Positions 45,301-54,004 of a stretch of DNA of 64,000 bases are shown piece by piece. Below the pieces are notes generated by a model. The model had not been told where the DNA came from. It saw only the letters and a program-made list of their open reading frames with translations, and did no database searches. Numbering within the stretch: the first letter of the stretch is position 1; each line of letters begins with the position of its first letter. Source of the DNA: Streptomyces sp. T12 (GTDB lineage: Bacteria; Actinomycetota; Actinomycetes; Streptomycetales; Streptomycetaceae); assembly GCF_028736035.1 (NCBI RefSeq), contig NZ_CP117866.1:10395001-10459000 (forward strand). The letters run 5' to 3'. Position numbers and translations under genes: made by a program.

Positions 45301-46044
45301 TCACCCCTGCGCCGGATCGAGGCCCGCCCGGTCGAGCAGTTCCTCGAGGAGCATGCGCTCGCCGGGGGTGTACGTGGCCGGCATGTCGTCCAGAATCGAA
45401 CGGAGAGCGAGCACCCGGCGGCGCGCCTCACGCGCGCTGTCCGGAGCGCGGGGCAGGTCGTCGTCGTCCGTGTCCGCCTCCGTCGTGATGGCCGCGATGA
45501 CGGCCTCGCGCGTCTGGGCCGACACGCCCAGGTCACGCTCTTCGGGCTTGAGCGCCAGGAGGGCGAAGGTGACCCCCATGCCGGCCCCGTGGGCCATCTG
45601 GGCCGCCCGCTCGACGGGAACCGTCAGGCGCCCCGCTCTGGCGACGCGCTCCAGGATCTCGCGCAGCAGGCGATGGGCTTCCTTGGCGGCGTCGGACTCA
45701 CCGCCCGGCTGCGGCTGCCCGTACATGAGCAGGTAGTGCGCCGGGTTGCCGAGCCCGAACTCCACGTGCATGTCCCAGCCCGCGCGCAGGTCGTCGACGG
45801 GATTCGCGGACGGTGCCCGGGAGCTCTTCTGCTTCAGGTACCGGGTGAAGCCGTCGGCGGCGGTTGCCGCCAGCAGGCCGTCCATGTCGCCGAAGAGGCG
45901 GTAGATGGTCGGCGGCTGAACGCCTGCCGCGGTGCTGACCGCGCGCGTGGTCACGGCGTCCCTGCCTTCTGCGACCAACAGGTCCGCGGCGGCCGCGACG
46001 AGTCTCTTCTTGAGGTCCGCTCGGGACTCTGCTCGATCTGCCAC
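45301..46044 (-). CDS. TetR-family regulator
   Basis: A 247-residue TetR repressor: N-terminal HTH (about 10-55; DLLVAEGRDAVTTRAVSTAAGVQPPTIYRLFGD with the YxxF turn) and a large helical ligand domain. It lies back to back with an SDR gene, the common arrangement in which the regulator controls itself and the divergent oxidoreductase. A quasi-palindrome begins 10 bp upstream of its start codon. Ligand unknown; the 247-residue length includes a C-terminal extension beyond typical TetR (~200). Confidence 0.9.
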   Translation of the reverse strand: MADRAESRADLKKRLVAAAADLLVAEGRDAVTTRAVSTAAGVQPPTIYRLFGDMDGLLAATAADGFTRYLKQKSSRAPSANPVDDLRAGWDMHVEFGLGNPAHYLLMYGQPQPGGESDAAKEAHRLLREILERVARAGRLTVPVERAAQMAHGAGMGVTFALLALKPEERDLGVSAQTREAVIAAITTEADTDDDDLPRAPDSAREARRRVLALRSILDDMPATYTPGERMLLEELLDRAGLDPAQG

Positions 46045-46053
46045 GAATCGATG

Positions 46054-46071
46054 ATAACGAATTCTCGATAT
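46054..46071. promoter_or_regulatory. Candidate TetR operator ATAACGA-ATTC-TCGATAT
   Basis: An 18-bp quasi-palindrome (arms match in 6 of 7 positions, 4-bp centre) between the divergent TetR and SDR genes, 10 bp from the tetR start. A related half, CGTTATCGAT, is at 46103-46112. Size and place suit a TetR dimer site. Confidence 0.5.
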
Positions 46072-46179
46072 CGGTGGTTGCGTATCGTTGGAATCGGTGT
46101 ACCGTTATCGATGGAAACAGTGAGGGACGCAGTGATGGAAACGGCGGGCGGCGAGGCCGCGGACATGAGGGAGCACACC

Positions 46180-46923
46180 ATGAGCACCACACCGGAGCAG
46201 CGCGTCGCGATCGTCACCGGCGGCTCGCGCGGGATCGGTCGTGCGGTCGCCGAGCGGCTGGCGGCGGACGGCCAGACCGTGGCGGTCGTCTACGCGGGCA
46301 ACAAGACGGAGGCCGACAACACGGTCGCCGCGATCCGCGAGGCCGGAGGCCGTGCCGCGGCCTACCAGGCGGACGTCGCTGACGAACAGGCGGTGGGGGC
46401 GGTGTTCGACAGTGTGATCGCCGAGTTCGGCGGCGTGGACGTCGTAGTGAACTCCGCGGGCATGATGGCGCTGGCTCCGCTGGCCTCCTTCGACCTCGAC
46501 GTCCTGGACCGTATGCACCGCACCAACATCCGCGGCACCTTCGTCGTCAACCAGCAGGCAGCCCGCCACGTCCGCTCCGGCGGCGCCGTCATCAACCTGT
46601 CCACGTCCGTCACCAAGCTCGGCCTGCCGACCTACGCCGCCTACGCGGCCAGCAAGGGCGCTGTCGACGCCATCAGCCTCGTCCTGGCGAAGGAACTGCG
46701 CGGCCGGGACATCACCGTCAACGCGGTGGCCCCCGGCCCCACCGCCACGGCTCTGTTCCTCGACGGCAAGGACGAGGAGACCATCGACTCCATGGCCAGG
46801 ATGAACCCGCTCGAGCGGCTCGGCACCCCCGAGGACATAGCCGAGGTCATCTCCCTCCTCGCCGGCCGCGGCCGGTGGATCAACGGCCAGACCGTCTACG
46901 TCAACGGCGGCATGGTCGCCTGA
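46180..46923 (+). CDS. SDR-family oxidoreductase (3-oxoacyl reductase-like)
   Basis: A 247-residue classical SDR. The NADP(H)-binding TGGSRGIGRAVAERLA is at the N-terminus, with NSAGM in strand 4, the catalytic Ser in NLSTSV, the YxxxK pair in YAAYAASKGAVD, and a C-terminal GRWINGQTVYVNGG. The Arg after GGS..GIG suggests NADPH. Substrate not readable; likely a carbonyl detoxification or fatty-acid type step under control of the divergent TetR. GAGGGAG lies before the ATG at 46180. Confidence 0.9.
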   Translation: MSTTPEQRVAIVTGGSRGIGRAVAERLAADGQTVAVVYAGNKTEADNTVAAIREAGGRAAAYQADVADEQAVGAVFDSVIAEFGGVDVVVNSAGMMALAPLASFDLDVLDRMHRTNIRGTFVVNQQAARHVRSGGAVINLSTSVTKLGLPTYAAYAASKGAVDAISLVLAKELRGRDITVNAVAPGPTATALFLDGKDEETIDSMARMNPLERLGTPEDIAEVISLLAGRGRWINGQTVYVNGGMVA

Positions 46924-46934
46924 TCACCCGACCT

Positions 46935-46968
46935 CCTTGGCGCCCTGTGCCGACACAGGACGCCAAGG
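46935..46968. terminator. Bidirectional terminator hairpin (SDR/mannanase)
   Basis: CCTTGGCG-C-CCTGTG pairs with CACAGG-A-CGCCAAGG: 14 bp with one C/A mismatch and a 4-nt loop, between the convergent SDR and mannanase genes. Confidence 0.8.
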
Positions 46969-46988
46969 CGGTTCAGCGCCGGGGTGGG

Positions 46989-48620
46989 TCAGCTGGGCGA
47001 GCAGGCGGAGTTGTTGAGCGTGTAGGCCGTGGGCTTGGGGTTCGTGCTCCCCTTCGTGGCCGTGAAGCCGAGGGTGACCGAGCCCGCCGGGGCGATCGTC
47101 GCCGTGTACGACGCGGAGGCGACGCTCACCTCGGCGCCGCTCTGCGTCGCCGTGCCGCCCCACAGGTTGCTGATGCGCTGGCTGTCGGGGAAGGTCCAGC
47201 GCAGGGTCCAGCCGTTGATCGCCGAGCTGCCGGTGTTGCGGATGACGACCTCGCCCTGGAAGCCGCCGGGCCACTCGTTCGTCACCCGGTAGGCGACACC
47301 GCACGTCGCGGACGAGCCGCCGGAGGACGTCGTGGCAGTGACCGTGCCGGAGCGCTGCGAGCGGTTGCCGGCCGCGTCACGGGCGTAGACGGCGAAGGTG
47401 TAGGAGGTTGCCGGGGCGAGGCCGGTGACGGTGGCGGAGGTGCCGGTCGTGGTGGTGGCCGCGGCCTCGGTCGTGCCGTTGACGCGGACCACGTCATAGC
47501 CGGTGATGCCGTTCGCGTCGGTGGCGGCGGTCCAGTTCAAGGTGACGGACGAGGACGTCACGGCGGAGGCGGTAGGCGTCCCGGGGGTGGTCGGGGGAGT
47601 GGTGTCTCCGCCGCCGGAGGAGTAGATCGCGGCCTCCTCGGACGTGGCGGCGATGCCGTTCGCGCCGTTGAAGATCCGTTGGCCCCAGGAGCTGAGCCGC
47701 GTGGGGTCGAAGCCGGTCGCCAGGTCCAGGATCGGGTCGGTGTTGCCGCTCCAGGACCACGCCAGGTAACCGAGCCGGAGCTGCTGCGCGGCGGCCATCA
47801 TGGTGTCCTCGTCCGGGTCGCCGTACTGGTCGGGCGGGCCTCCGAACTCGCCGATGAGGAGGGGCAGTTTGGCGTTGACGAAGGCGTTGAGGTAGTCCGT
47901 GATCTCCTGCGCGGTGTCGTAGACGCTGTACATGTGGATCGAGAAGATCAGGTTGCCGGTGGGGTCGGCGTCGTAGACGGCCTGGGCGTTGGCGCGCATG
48001 ACGCCTTGCCAGTCCTGGCCCCAGTTGGGTGCGTCCACCATGATCGTGTGGGCGAAGCCGGCGGTGCGCAGCTTCTTGACGGCCGCGATCGTGGGGTCGG
48101 TCCAGCCGGCGGGATTGGTGTTGCCCCAGGGCTCGTTGCCGATGTTGATGATGACGTAGTTCTCCTGGCCGGTGAGCACGTCCTTCAGGCCGATCCAGTA
48201 GTCGGCCGCGTGGTCGAGGGTCCCGGCCGCGGCCTCCTCTCCGTAGCCGGTGGTGTCGTGCACCTCCAGCACGCAGATGAGCCGGTTGGCCTTGCACCGG
48301 GCGATGATGCTCGCCACGTCCTCGGCGCTGTTCTTGGTCCAGCGGTGGCCGTCGGAGAGGACGACGCGGACGGTGTTGGCACCCAGCGCCTTGACGTCGG
48401 CCAGCGACTGCGTCTCGCCCGGGTACCAGGTGTGGGCGTGGTTGACGCCACGCATCACGAAGTCGTTCCCGGACGCCTCCAGCAGCCTGCCGTTCTGGAT
48501 GTGCAGGCCGGTGGCCGCTGCCTGGGCCGGCGTGGCGAAGGAGAGCAAGGGGACGAGCAGGCCCAGGAGGGCGGCCACGACGGCGGCCACTCGTGGGGTG
48601 GTGCGGGTGCGGGATCTCAT
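46989..48620 (-). CDS. Secreted GH5 beta-mannanase with Fn3 and CBM2
   Basis: A 543-residue secreted enzyme: signal peptide (1-34, ends AQA), GH5 subfamily-8-like mannanase barrel (about 36-335), a fibronectin-III domain (about 345-430) and a C-terminal CBM2 (about 438-543, cysteines in SATCGVAYR and NNSACSPS). The acid/base is Glu163 in IGNEPWG and the nucleophile Glu258 in IGEFGG; MRGVNHAHTWYPGETQSL is characteristic of actinomycete mannanases. It cleaves beta-1,4-mannan backbones. It lies 37 bp after the esterase stop, so it is second in an operon governed by the CebR-type box. Confidence 0.93.
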   Translation of the reverse strand: MRSRTRTTPRVAAVVAALLGLLVPLLSFATPAQAAATGLHIQNGRLLEASGNDFVMRGVNHAHTWYPGETQSLADVKALGANTVRVVLSDGHRWTKNSAEDVASIIARCKANRLICVLEVHDTTGYGEEAAAGTLDHAADYWIGLKDVLTGQENYVIINIGNEPWGNTNPAGWTDPTIAAVKKLRTAGFAHTIMVDAPNWGQDWQGVMRANAQAVYDADPTGNLIFSIHMYSVYDTAQEITDYLNAFVNAKLPLLIGEFGGPPDQYGDPDEDTMMAAAQQLRLGYLAWSWSGNTDPILDLATGFDPTRLSSWGQRIFNGANGIAATSEEAAIYSSGGGDTTPPTTPGTPTASAVTSSSVTLNWTAATDANGITGYDVVRVNGTTEAAATTTTGTSATVTGLAPATSYTFAVYARDAAGNRSQRSGTVTATTSSGGSSATCGVAYRVTNEWPGGFQGEVVIRNTGSSAINGWTLRWTFPDSQRISNLWGGTATQSGAEVSVASASYTATIAPAGSVTLGFTATKGSTNPKPTAYTLNNSACSPS

Positions 48621-48657
48621 GGCGGCTCCGTAGGGTGGGATGGGGGGTGACGGTGCG

Positions 48658-49764
48658 TCAGGACGACGCGGCGCGCGCCGTGCAAGTGACAGTCGCCGAC
48701 GGAGTGCCGGCCGTTGCCGGGGTGCCGGCGATGAAGCCGAAGCTCGCGCTTGCGCCGGGTGCCAACGTGCCGTTCCACGACGCGTTGGCGACGGTCGCGG
48801 TGCCGTCGGCGGCCGTGCCGAGGGTGCCGTTCCAGACCTGGGTGAGTCGGGCGCCGTCCGCCGGTACGACCGTCGCGGTCCAGCCCGAGACGGAGGAGCC
48901 GGACGCGTTGGTCACCGTCACCTCGCCCTGGTAGCCGCCCTGCCAGGCGGAGACGGCACGGAACGACGCGGTGCAGGCCGGCGGGTCACCGGGATCGCCA
49001 GGGTCACCGGGGTCTCCGGGATCCCCAGGGCCCGCGTCGAGGAGTGCCGCCAGGGCCGGATACCAGCGGGCGGCGATCTTCTCGTCGCCGGAGGCGCTGG
49101 GGTGCACGCCGTCATAGGTGTCGGTGGCGGTGTCGAAGCCCGTCCACTGGTCGACCACGGTGACCGGGGAGCGACTGGTGCTCGTGGTCCGGGCCCACTC
49201 GGGGATCCGTGCGTTGAAGTCGACGACGCGTTGTGCGCAGCCCGTGCAACTGCTCGGGTTCATCGGAATGATCTGCGCGACCAGGATCCTCATGTCCGGG
49301 TTGGAGGCCCGCATCTGCTCCACCAGCTTGGTGTAGGCGGTGAGGATGCGGTCGGGGGCGATACTGCTCCACACGTCGTTCGTGCCGAAGTGCATGACAA
49401 CGATGTCCGGAAGCGTGGCCGCCAGCCGGGCCGGCAGCAGGTTCTGGTCGGCCACGTTGGTGACCAACTCGCCACCATGACCCTCGTTGTCCCCGTCGTA
49501 CGGCTGCCCGCAGCCCTGCGGGCCGAGGGTGCCGACGAAGTCGATGTCCGTGTGTCCGGTGCTCTGCAGCCGGTTCCACAGCACCGCCCGCCAGCAGCCC
49601 GGCGAGCCGGTGATGGAGTCGCCCAGCGGCATGATGCGCACGGGCTCCACCGCCTCGGCAGCCGTGGCAGGCGGTGCGAGGGTCACTCCGAGGGGCAGGA
49701 GCAGGGCGGCCAACAGGCCGAAGAACGGGAGGAGTTGTAAGCGTGATCGGCGCGTGTCGCGCAT
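48658..49764 (-). CDS. Secreted SGNH esterase with CBM2
   Basis: A 368-residue protein: signal peptide (about 1-35), SGNH hydrolase domain (about 40-240) with nucleophile Ser50 in PLGDSITG, the oxyanion Gly/Asn in GTLGPQ..DGDNEGHGG and HFGTNDVW, and the Asp/His pair in YDGVHPS. A (GDP)5 linker, encoded by 9-bp repeats, leads to a C-terminal CBM2. CE3-like SGNH enzymes of this layout remove acetyl groups from xylan or mannan. Operon position ahead of a mannanase favours acetylated mannan. The CebR box lies 23 bp upstream of the start. Confidence 0.88.
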   Translation of the reverse strand: MRDTRRSRLQLLPFFGLLAALLLPLGVTLAPPATAAEAVEPVRIMPLGDSITGSPGCWRAVLWNRLQSTGHTDIDFVGTLGPQGCGQPYDGDNEGHGGELVTNVADQNLLPARLAATLPDIVVMHFGTNDVWSSIAPDRILTAYTKLVEQMRASNPDMRILVAQIIPMNPSSCTGCAQRVVDFNARIPEWARTTSTSRSPVTVVDQWTGFDTATDTYDGVHPSASGDEKIAARWYPALAALLDAGPGDPGDPGDPGDPGDPPACTASFRAVSAWQGGYQGEVTVTNASGSSVSGWTATVVPADGARLTQVWNGTLGTAADGTATVANASWNGTLAPGASASFGFIAGTPATAGTPSATVTCTARAASS

Positions 49765-49786
49765 GCTGTTCCCTTCCCCGAGTAGG

Positions 49787-49800
49787 TGGGAGCGCTCCCA
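49787..49800. promoter_or_regulatory. CebR box TGGGAGCGCTCCCA
   Basis: A perfect 14-bp palindrome identical to the consensus operator of CebR, the cellobiose-responsive LacI-family repressor of streptomycetes (established knowledge). It sits 23 bp upstream of the esterase start, at or just past the promoter, so it should repress the esterase-mannanase operon until cello-oligosaccharides are present. It is 96 bp from the divergent cyclase gene, which it may also affect. Confidence 0.9.
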
Positions 49801-49895
49801 TTGGACATGAAGCCACTGTTGTCATTGACGCGTCAAGAGGTGGGGAAGTACGGCTGCGATGCTGTCACTTCAGAGCCCCGCCCGAGGAGGCACCC

Positions 49896-50681
49896 ATGCC
49901 CGAGCCGTCCGTCCTTGCCGCGCTGGTGTCCGCTCTGCGAGGTGGATCGATCGAAGTCGTCGACCTCACCTCGCCGTTGTCGTCGTCGACACCGGTGATT
50001 CAGCTGCCTGCCGAGTTCGGGCAGACCGCCGTGTTCGAGCTGGAGGAGATCAGCAGGTACGACGACCGGGGCCCCGCCTGGTACTGGAACAACTTCCGCA
50101 GCGGCGAGCACACCGGCACCCACTTCGACGCCCCGAACCACTGGGTCACCGGCAAGGACCTCGCCGACGTGGCCTCGGTGCCGGCCGGCCGGCTCATCGC
50201 ACCCGCGGCCGTACTGGACTTCAGCGCCGAAGCCGCCAAGAACCCCGACTTCCTGGTCGAGGTCGATCACGTGAAGGCTTGGGAAGCCGAGAACGGCCCC
50301 TTGCCCGAAGGCGGTTGGCTGTTGCTGCGCACCGGCTGGGATGCCCGCTCGCATGCGCAGGAGGCGTTCCTCAACGCCGACGAAAACGGCCCGCACACCC
50401 CGGGTCTGTCGGCGGAGTGCGCCCGCTGGGTCGCCGAGGAGGCGCCGGTGATCGGTCTCGGTGTCGAGACGGTGGGTACGGATGCCGGGCGCGCGTTCTC
50501 GTTCGACCCCGCCTTTCCCTGCCACTCCTACCTCATGGGCAGCGACAAGTACGGGCTGACCCAGCTGCAGAACCTAGCCGCGCTGCCGCCGACCGGCTCC
50601 GTCGTCATCGCCGGACCGTTGCCCATCGTCACGGGCTCCGGGGCTCCCGCACGGGTCCTCGCCCTGGTGGAGCGCCGATGA
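49896..50681 (+). CDS. Cyclase/kynurenine-formamidase-like hydrolase
   Basis: A 261-residue metal-dependent hydrolase of the cyclase family (PF04199). The signature EHTGTHFDAPNHW is at about 70-83 (HxGTHxDxPxH, Zn/Mn ligands), with GWLLLRTGW and PVIGLGVETVGTD later on. Relatives hydrolyse N-formylkynurenine, isatin or cyclic amides and lactones. GAGGAGG precedes the ATG. Its stop overlaps the start of a ThDP enzyme (ATGA), so the two act on the same pathway: ring opening, then C-C bond chemistry is a reasonable inference. Confidence 0.85.
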   Translation: MPEPSVLAALVSALRGGSIEVVDLTSPLSSSTPVIQLPAEFGQTAVFELEEISRYDDRGPAWYWNNFRSGEHTGTHFDAPNHWVTGKDLADVASVPAGRLIAPAAVLDFSAEAAKNPDFLVEVDHVKAWEAENGPLPEGGWLLLRTGWDARSHAQEAFLNADENGPHTPGLSAECARWVAEEAPVIGLGVETVGTDAGRAFSFDPAFPCHSYLMGSDKYGLTQLQNLAALPPTGSVVIAGPLPIVTGSGAPARVLALVERR

Positions 50682-52318
50682 ACGTCGCTGAAGCGGTGGG
50701 CCGGGCGCTGTGCGCGGCCGGGGTCGGCCAGGTCTTCGGGGTGGTCGGATCGGGCAACTTCCACGTGACGAACGCGATGGTCGCCGCGGGGGCGCGGTTC
50801 GTCGCCGCACGCCATGAGGGCGGGGCGGCGACCATGGCCGACGCCTACGCCCGGACCAGCGGCACGGTCGCGGTGGTGAGCGTGCATCAGGGGCCCGGCC
50901 TGACGAACGCGATGACCGGGATCGCGGAGGCGGCGAAGAGCCGTACACCGCTCGTCGTGCTGGCCGCCGAGGTGACCGAGTCGAGGTCCAACTTCTACGT
51001 CGACCAAGAGGCGTTGGCCCGTGCGGTGGGCGCGGTCCCGGTGCGGGTCACGTCGGCGCAGGAAGCGGTCGAGCAGGCGTGTGTGGCGGTCGGGCTGGCG
51101 GTGCGGGAGCGGCGTACCGTGCTGCTCAATCTCCCCCTGCCGGTGCAGGCGCTGGAGGTGCCCGACGGCGCCCTGGCGCACGCGGCGCCACTGCCGCAGC
51201 GGGTCGCGGTCGAGCCGGACGCGGACGAGGTGGCCGCCTTGTCCCGGTTGCTCGGGCAGGCCCGGCGGCCCGTCTTCGTGGCCGGCCGGGGAGCTCGCGG
51301 GGCAGGCTGCCGCGAGGCGCTGGAGACACTCGCCGAACGGCACGGCGCGCTCCTGGCGACCTCGGCCGTCGCCCACGGGCTCTTCCACGGCAACCCCTGG
51401 TCCCTGGGCATCTCCGGCGGCTTCGCCTCACCCTTGGCCGTCGAACTGCTCCAGGGCGCGGACCTGATCGTCGGCTGGGGCTGTGCCCTCAACATGTGGA
51501 CGATGCGGCACGGCAACCTCATCGGCGCCGACGCCACCGTCGTACAGGTCGACGACGAGCCCTCGGCGCTCGGTGCGCACCGGCCCGTGCACCTCGGTGT
51601 CGGCGGAGACGTCCGGCTCACCGCGCGCCGGCTGTGCGAGGCGGGTGGAGCGGACGGGGAGGGCTACCGGATCCCGGAGGTGGCAGCGGCTCTCGCCGCT
51701 CGCGTGCGCCTGCGTGACGTGCCGTACGAGGACACGAGCACGCGGGAGCGGATCGACCCGAGGACGCTGAGCATCGCGCTCGACGACATCCTGCCCGCGG
51801 AGCGGGTGGTCGGCGTGGACTCCGGGAACTTCATGGGCTACCCGAGCGCGTACCTGTCGGTGCCGGACGAGAAGGGCTTCTGCTTCACTCAGGCGTTCCA
51901 GTCGATCGGGCTGGGCCTCGCGACCACGATCGGGGCGGCGCTGGCCCAGCCGGACCGGCTGCCCGTGGCGGCGCTCGGGGACGGCGGGGCGCTGATGAGC
52001 GCCGCGGATCTGGAGACCGTACGGCGGCTCGGGCTGCCCATGGTGGTCGTCGTGTACGACGACGAGGCCTACGGCGCCGAGGTGCACCACTTCGGTCCCG
52101 ACGGGCACCCGCTCGACACGGTGCGCTTCCCGCCGACGGACATCGCCGCCGTGGGGCGGGGCTATGGCTTCGAGGCGGTGACCGTGCGGACCCCGGCCGA
52201 TCTGAAGGCTGTGCGGGACTGGGTGGACGGTCCCCGATCGGCGCCGTTGCTCGTCGACGCCAAGGTGGTCGCCGATCACGGGTCCTGGTGGCTGGAGGAG
52301 GCGTTCCGCGGCCACTGA
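50678..52318 (+). CDS. ThDP-dependent enzyme (acetolactate synthase/benzoylformate decarboxylase type)
   Basis: A 546-residue three-domain thiamine-diphosphate enzyme. The PYR domain has catalytic Glu47 in ARHEGGAATMADAYAR; a central Rossmann domain is next; the PP domain has GDGGALMSAADLETVRRLGL...VVYDDEAYG, the GDG...N motif with Asp in place of the usual Asn. Members decarboxylate 2-ketoacids, condense aldehydes or cleave cyclic diketones; FAD-binding residues were not evident. Translationally coupled to the cyclase gene. The pair is a small catabolic module of unknown substrate. Confidence 0.85.
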   Translation: MNVAEAVGRALCAAGVGQVFGVVGSGNFHVTNAMVAAGARFVAARHEGGAATMADAYARTSGTVAVVSVHQGPGLTNAMTGIAEAAKSRTPLVVLAAEVTESRSNFYVDQEALARAVGAVPVRVTSAQEAVEQACVAVGLAVRERRTVLLNLPLPVQALEVPDGALAHAAPLPQRVAVEPDADEVAALSRLLGQARRPVFVAGRGARGAGCREALETLAERHGALLATSAVAHGLFHGNPWSLGISGGFASPLAVELLQGADLIVGWGCALNMWTMRHGNLIGADATVVQVDDEPSALGAHRPVHLGVGGDVRLTARRLCEAGGADGEGYRIPEVAAALAARVRLRDVPYEDTSTRERIDPRTLSIALDDILPAERVVGVDSGNFMGYPSAYLSVPDEKGFCFTQAFQSIGLGLATTIGAALAQPDRLPVAALGDGGALMSAADLETVRRLGLPMVVVVYDDEAYGAEVHHFGPDGHPLDTVRFPPTDIAAVGRGYGFEAVTVRTPADLKAVRDWVDGPRSAPLLVDAKVVADHGSWWLEEAFRGH

Positions 52319-52340
52319 GCGGGGGAGAAGGCCGAGCGCC

Positions 52341-52378
52341 GACCCGCCTGTCGGCACCGCATTGCCGGCAGACGGGTC
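52341..52378. terminator. Terminator hairpin between ThDP and gap genes
   Basis: GACCCGCCTGTCGGCA faces TGCCGGCAGACGGGTC: a 16-bp stem with one C/A mismatch and one G-U pair, 6-nt loop, between convergent genes, so probably used from both sides. Confidence 0.75.
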
Positions 52379-52396
52379 AGCGACGGCTGGGCGGGA

Positions 52397-53842
52397 TCAG
52401 ACCGCCGGTGCCGGGAAGGTCGGGTACTCCACCCCGGAGACGTGCTGGACGACGCGGATGACCTGGCAGGAGTAGCCGAACTCGTTGTCGTACCAGAGGT
52501 AGAGGATCGCGTTGTCGCCCTCGACCTTCAGGGCTCCGGCGTCCACGATCGAGGCGTGCCGCGAACCGATGAAGTCGCTGGAGACCGCGTCGGGGGCCGT
52601 GATGAAGTCGATCTGGCGGCGCAGCGGCGAGGTCAGCGACACGTCGCGCAGGTAGTCGAGGACCTCCTGGCGGTCGGTCTCCCGCGCGAGCTGGAGGTTC
52701 AGGATCGCGATCGAGACGTCCGGCACCGGGACGCGGATCGAGCTGCCGGTGATCTTCGCCTTGAGGTCGGGCAGCGCCTTGGCGACGGCCGAGGCGGCGC
52801 CGGTCTCGGTGATGACCATGTTCAGCGGCGCACTGCGGCCGCGGCGCTCGGACTTGTGGTAGTTGTCCAGCAGGTTCTGGTCGTTGGTGAACGAGTGGAC
52901 GGTCTCCACATGGCCGCGCAGCACACCGAACTCGTCGTCCATCGCCTTCAGCGGGGGGACTATGGCGTTGGTGGTGCAGGAGGCGCAGGACAGGATCTGC
53001 TCGTCCGGCTTGATCGTGTCGTGGTTGACGCCGTGCACGATGTTGGGGACGTCGCCCTTGCCCGGCGCGGTCAGGACGACCTTGTCGATGCCGGGGCGCA
53101 GGTGCTTGGACAGGCCCTCGCGGTCGCGCCACTTGCCGGTGTTGTCGATGAGGATGGCGTTCTTGATGCCGTACGCCGTGTAGTCGACCTCGGACGGGTC
53201 GTTGGCGTAGATCACCTTGATCTCGTTGCCGTTGGCGATGATCGTGCTGTTCGCCTCGTCGACGGTGATCGTGCCCTGGAACTGGCCGTGGATGGAGTCA
53301 CGGCGCAGCAGCGAGGCCCGCTTGACGATGTCCTGGTCGCCACCGCCACGGACGACGATGGCGCGCAGCCGCAGGCCGTTGCCCGAGCCGGACTTCTCGA
53401 TGAGCAGCCGGGCGACCAGGCGGCCGATGCGGCCGAAGCCGTAGAGGACGGCGTCGCGCCCCTCGCCGCGCTCGATCTTGTTGGCGCCGGTGGCACCGGC
53501 GACGGCCTCGGCGGTGAACGCCTCCACCGACAGACCGCGGTCGTCGGTCTTGTACGTCGCGGCCAGCATGCCGATGTCGATCTGGGACGGGCCGAGGTCG
53601 AGCGCGGCGAGCGCCTGGAGGAAGGGCAGGGTCTCGGTGACCGAGAGCTCCTCGCCGGCGATCTGCCGGGCGAACCGGTGCGTCTTCAGGATGCTGACCA
53701 CCGACTTGTTCACCAAGGAGCGGCTGTGCAGCAGGACGGTGACGTCCCGCTCGCGGTGCAGCTTCCCGATGATCGGGATCATCGACTCCGCGATCTCCTC
53801 GCGGTTCTTCCAGTTGGTGAACGAGTCGTCGTTGACAGTCAC
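52397..53842 (-). CDS. gap: Glyceraldehyde-3-phosphate dehydrogenase, long form
   Basis: A 481-residue GAPDH. The catalytic half is conventional: NAD-binding LYGFGRIGRLVARLL, SCASCTTN with Cys289, and WYDNEFGYS near the end. It is preceded by about 125 extra helical residues (starting FTNWKNREEIAESMIPIIGKLHRERDV) absent from the usual ~335-residue glycolytic enzyme. This long class is known in actinomycetes and some other bacteria and is usually a second, differently regulated GAPDH. No glycolytic genes adjoin. Role in the gluconeogenic direction is possible but not shown. Confidence 0.93.
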   Translation of the reverse strand: MTVNDDSFTNWKNREEIAESMIPIIGKLHRERDVTVLLHSRSLVNKSVVSILKTHRFARQIAGEELSVTETLPFLQALAALDLGPSQIDIGMLAATYKTDDRGLSVEAFTAEAVAGATGANKIERGEGRDAVLYGFGRIGRLVARLLIEKSGSGNGLRLRAIVVRGGGDQDIVKRASLLRRDSIHGQFQGTITVDEANSTIIANGNEIKVIYANDPSEVDYTAYGIKNAILIDNTGKWRDREGLSKHLRPGIDKVVLTAPGKGDVPNIVHGVNHDTIKPDEQILSCASCTTNAIVPPLKAMDDEFGVLRGHVETVHSFTNDQNLLDNYHKSERRGRSAPLNMVITETGAASAVAKALPDLKAKITGSSIRVPVPDVSIAILNLQLARETDRQEVLDYLRDVSLTSPLRRQIDFITAPDAVSSDFIGSRHASIVDAGALKVEGDNAILYLWYDNEFGYSCQVIRVVQHVSGVEYPTFPAPAV

Positions 53843-54004
53843 GAGCGCCTATCTTTCGAGCTAGGTAGCGCTCATATGCTAACCACTCATGGCGATGATC
53901 GTTCAAAGGGGGGTCCGTGAACATGGTGATGCCCGTTATTGAGATGGTTTGCGCAGAACGCTCCCTTGGTGACGCCTTGTGGGTACGAGGGGGGATGTGA
54001 CCGT

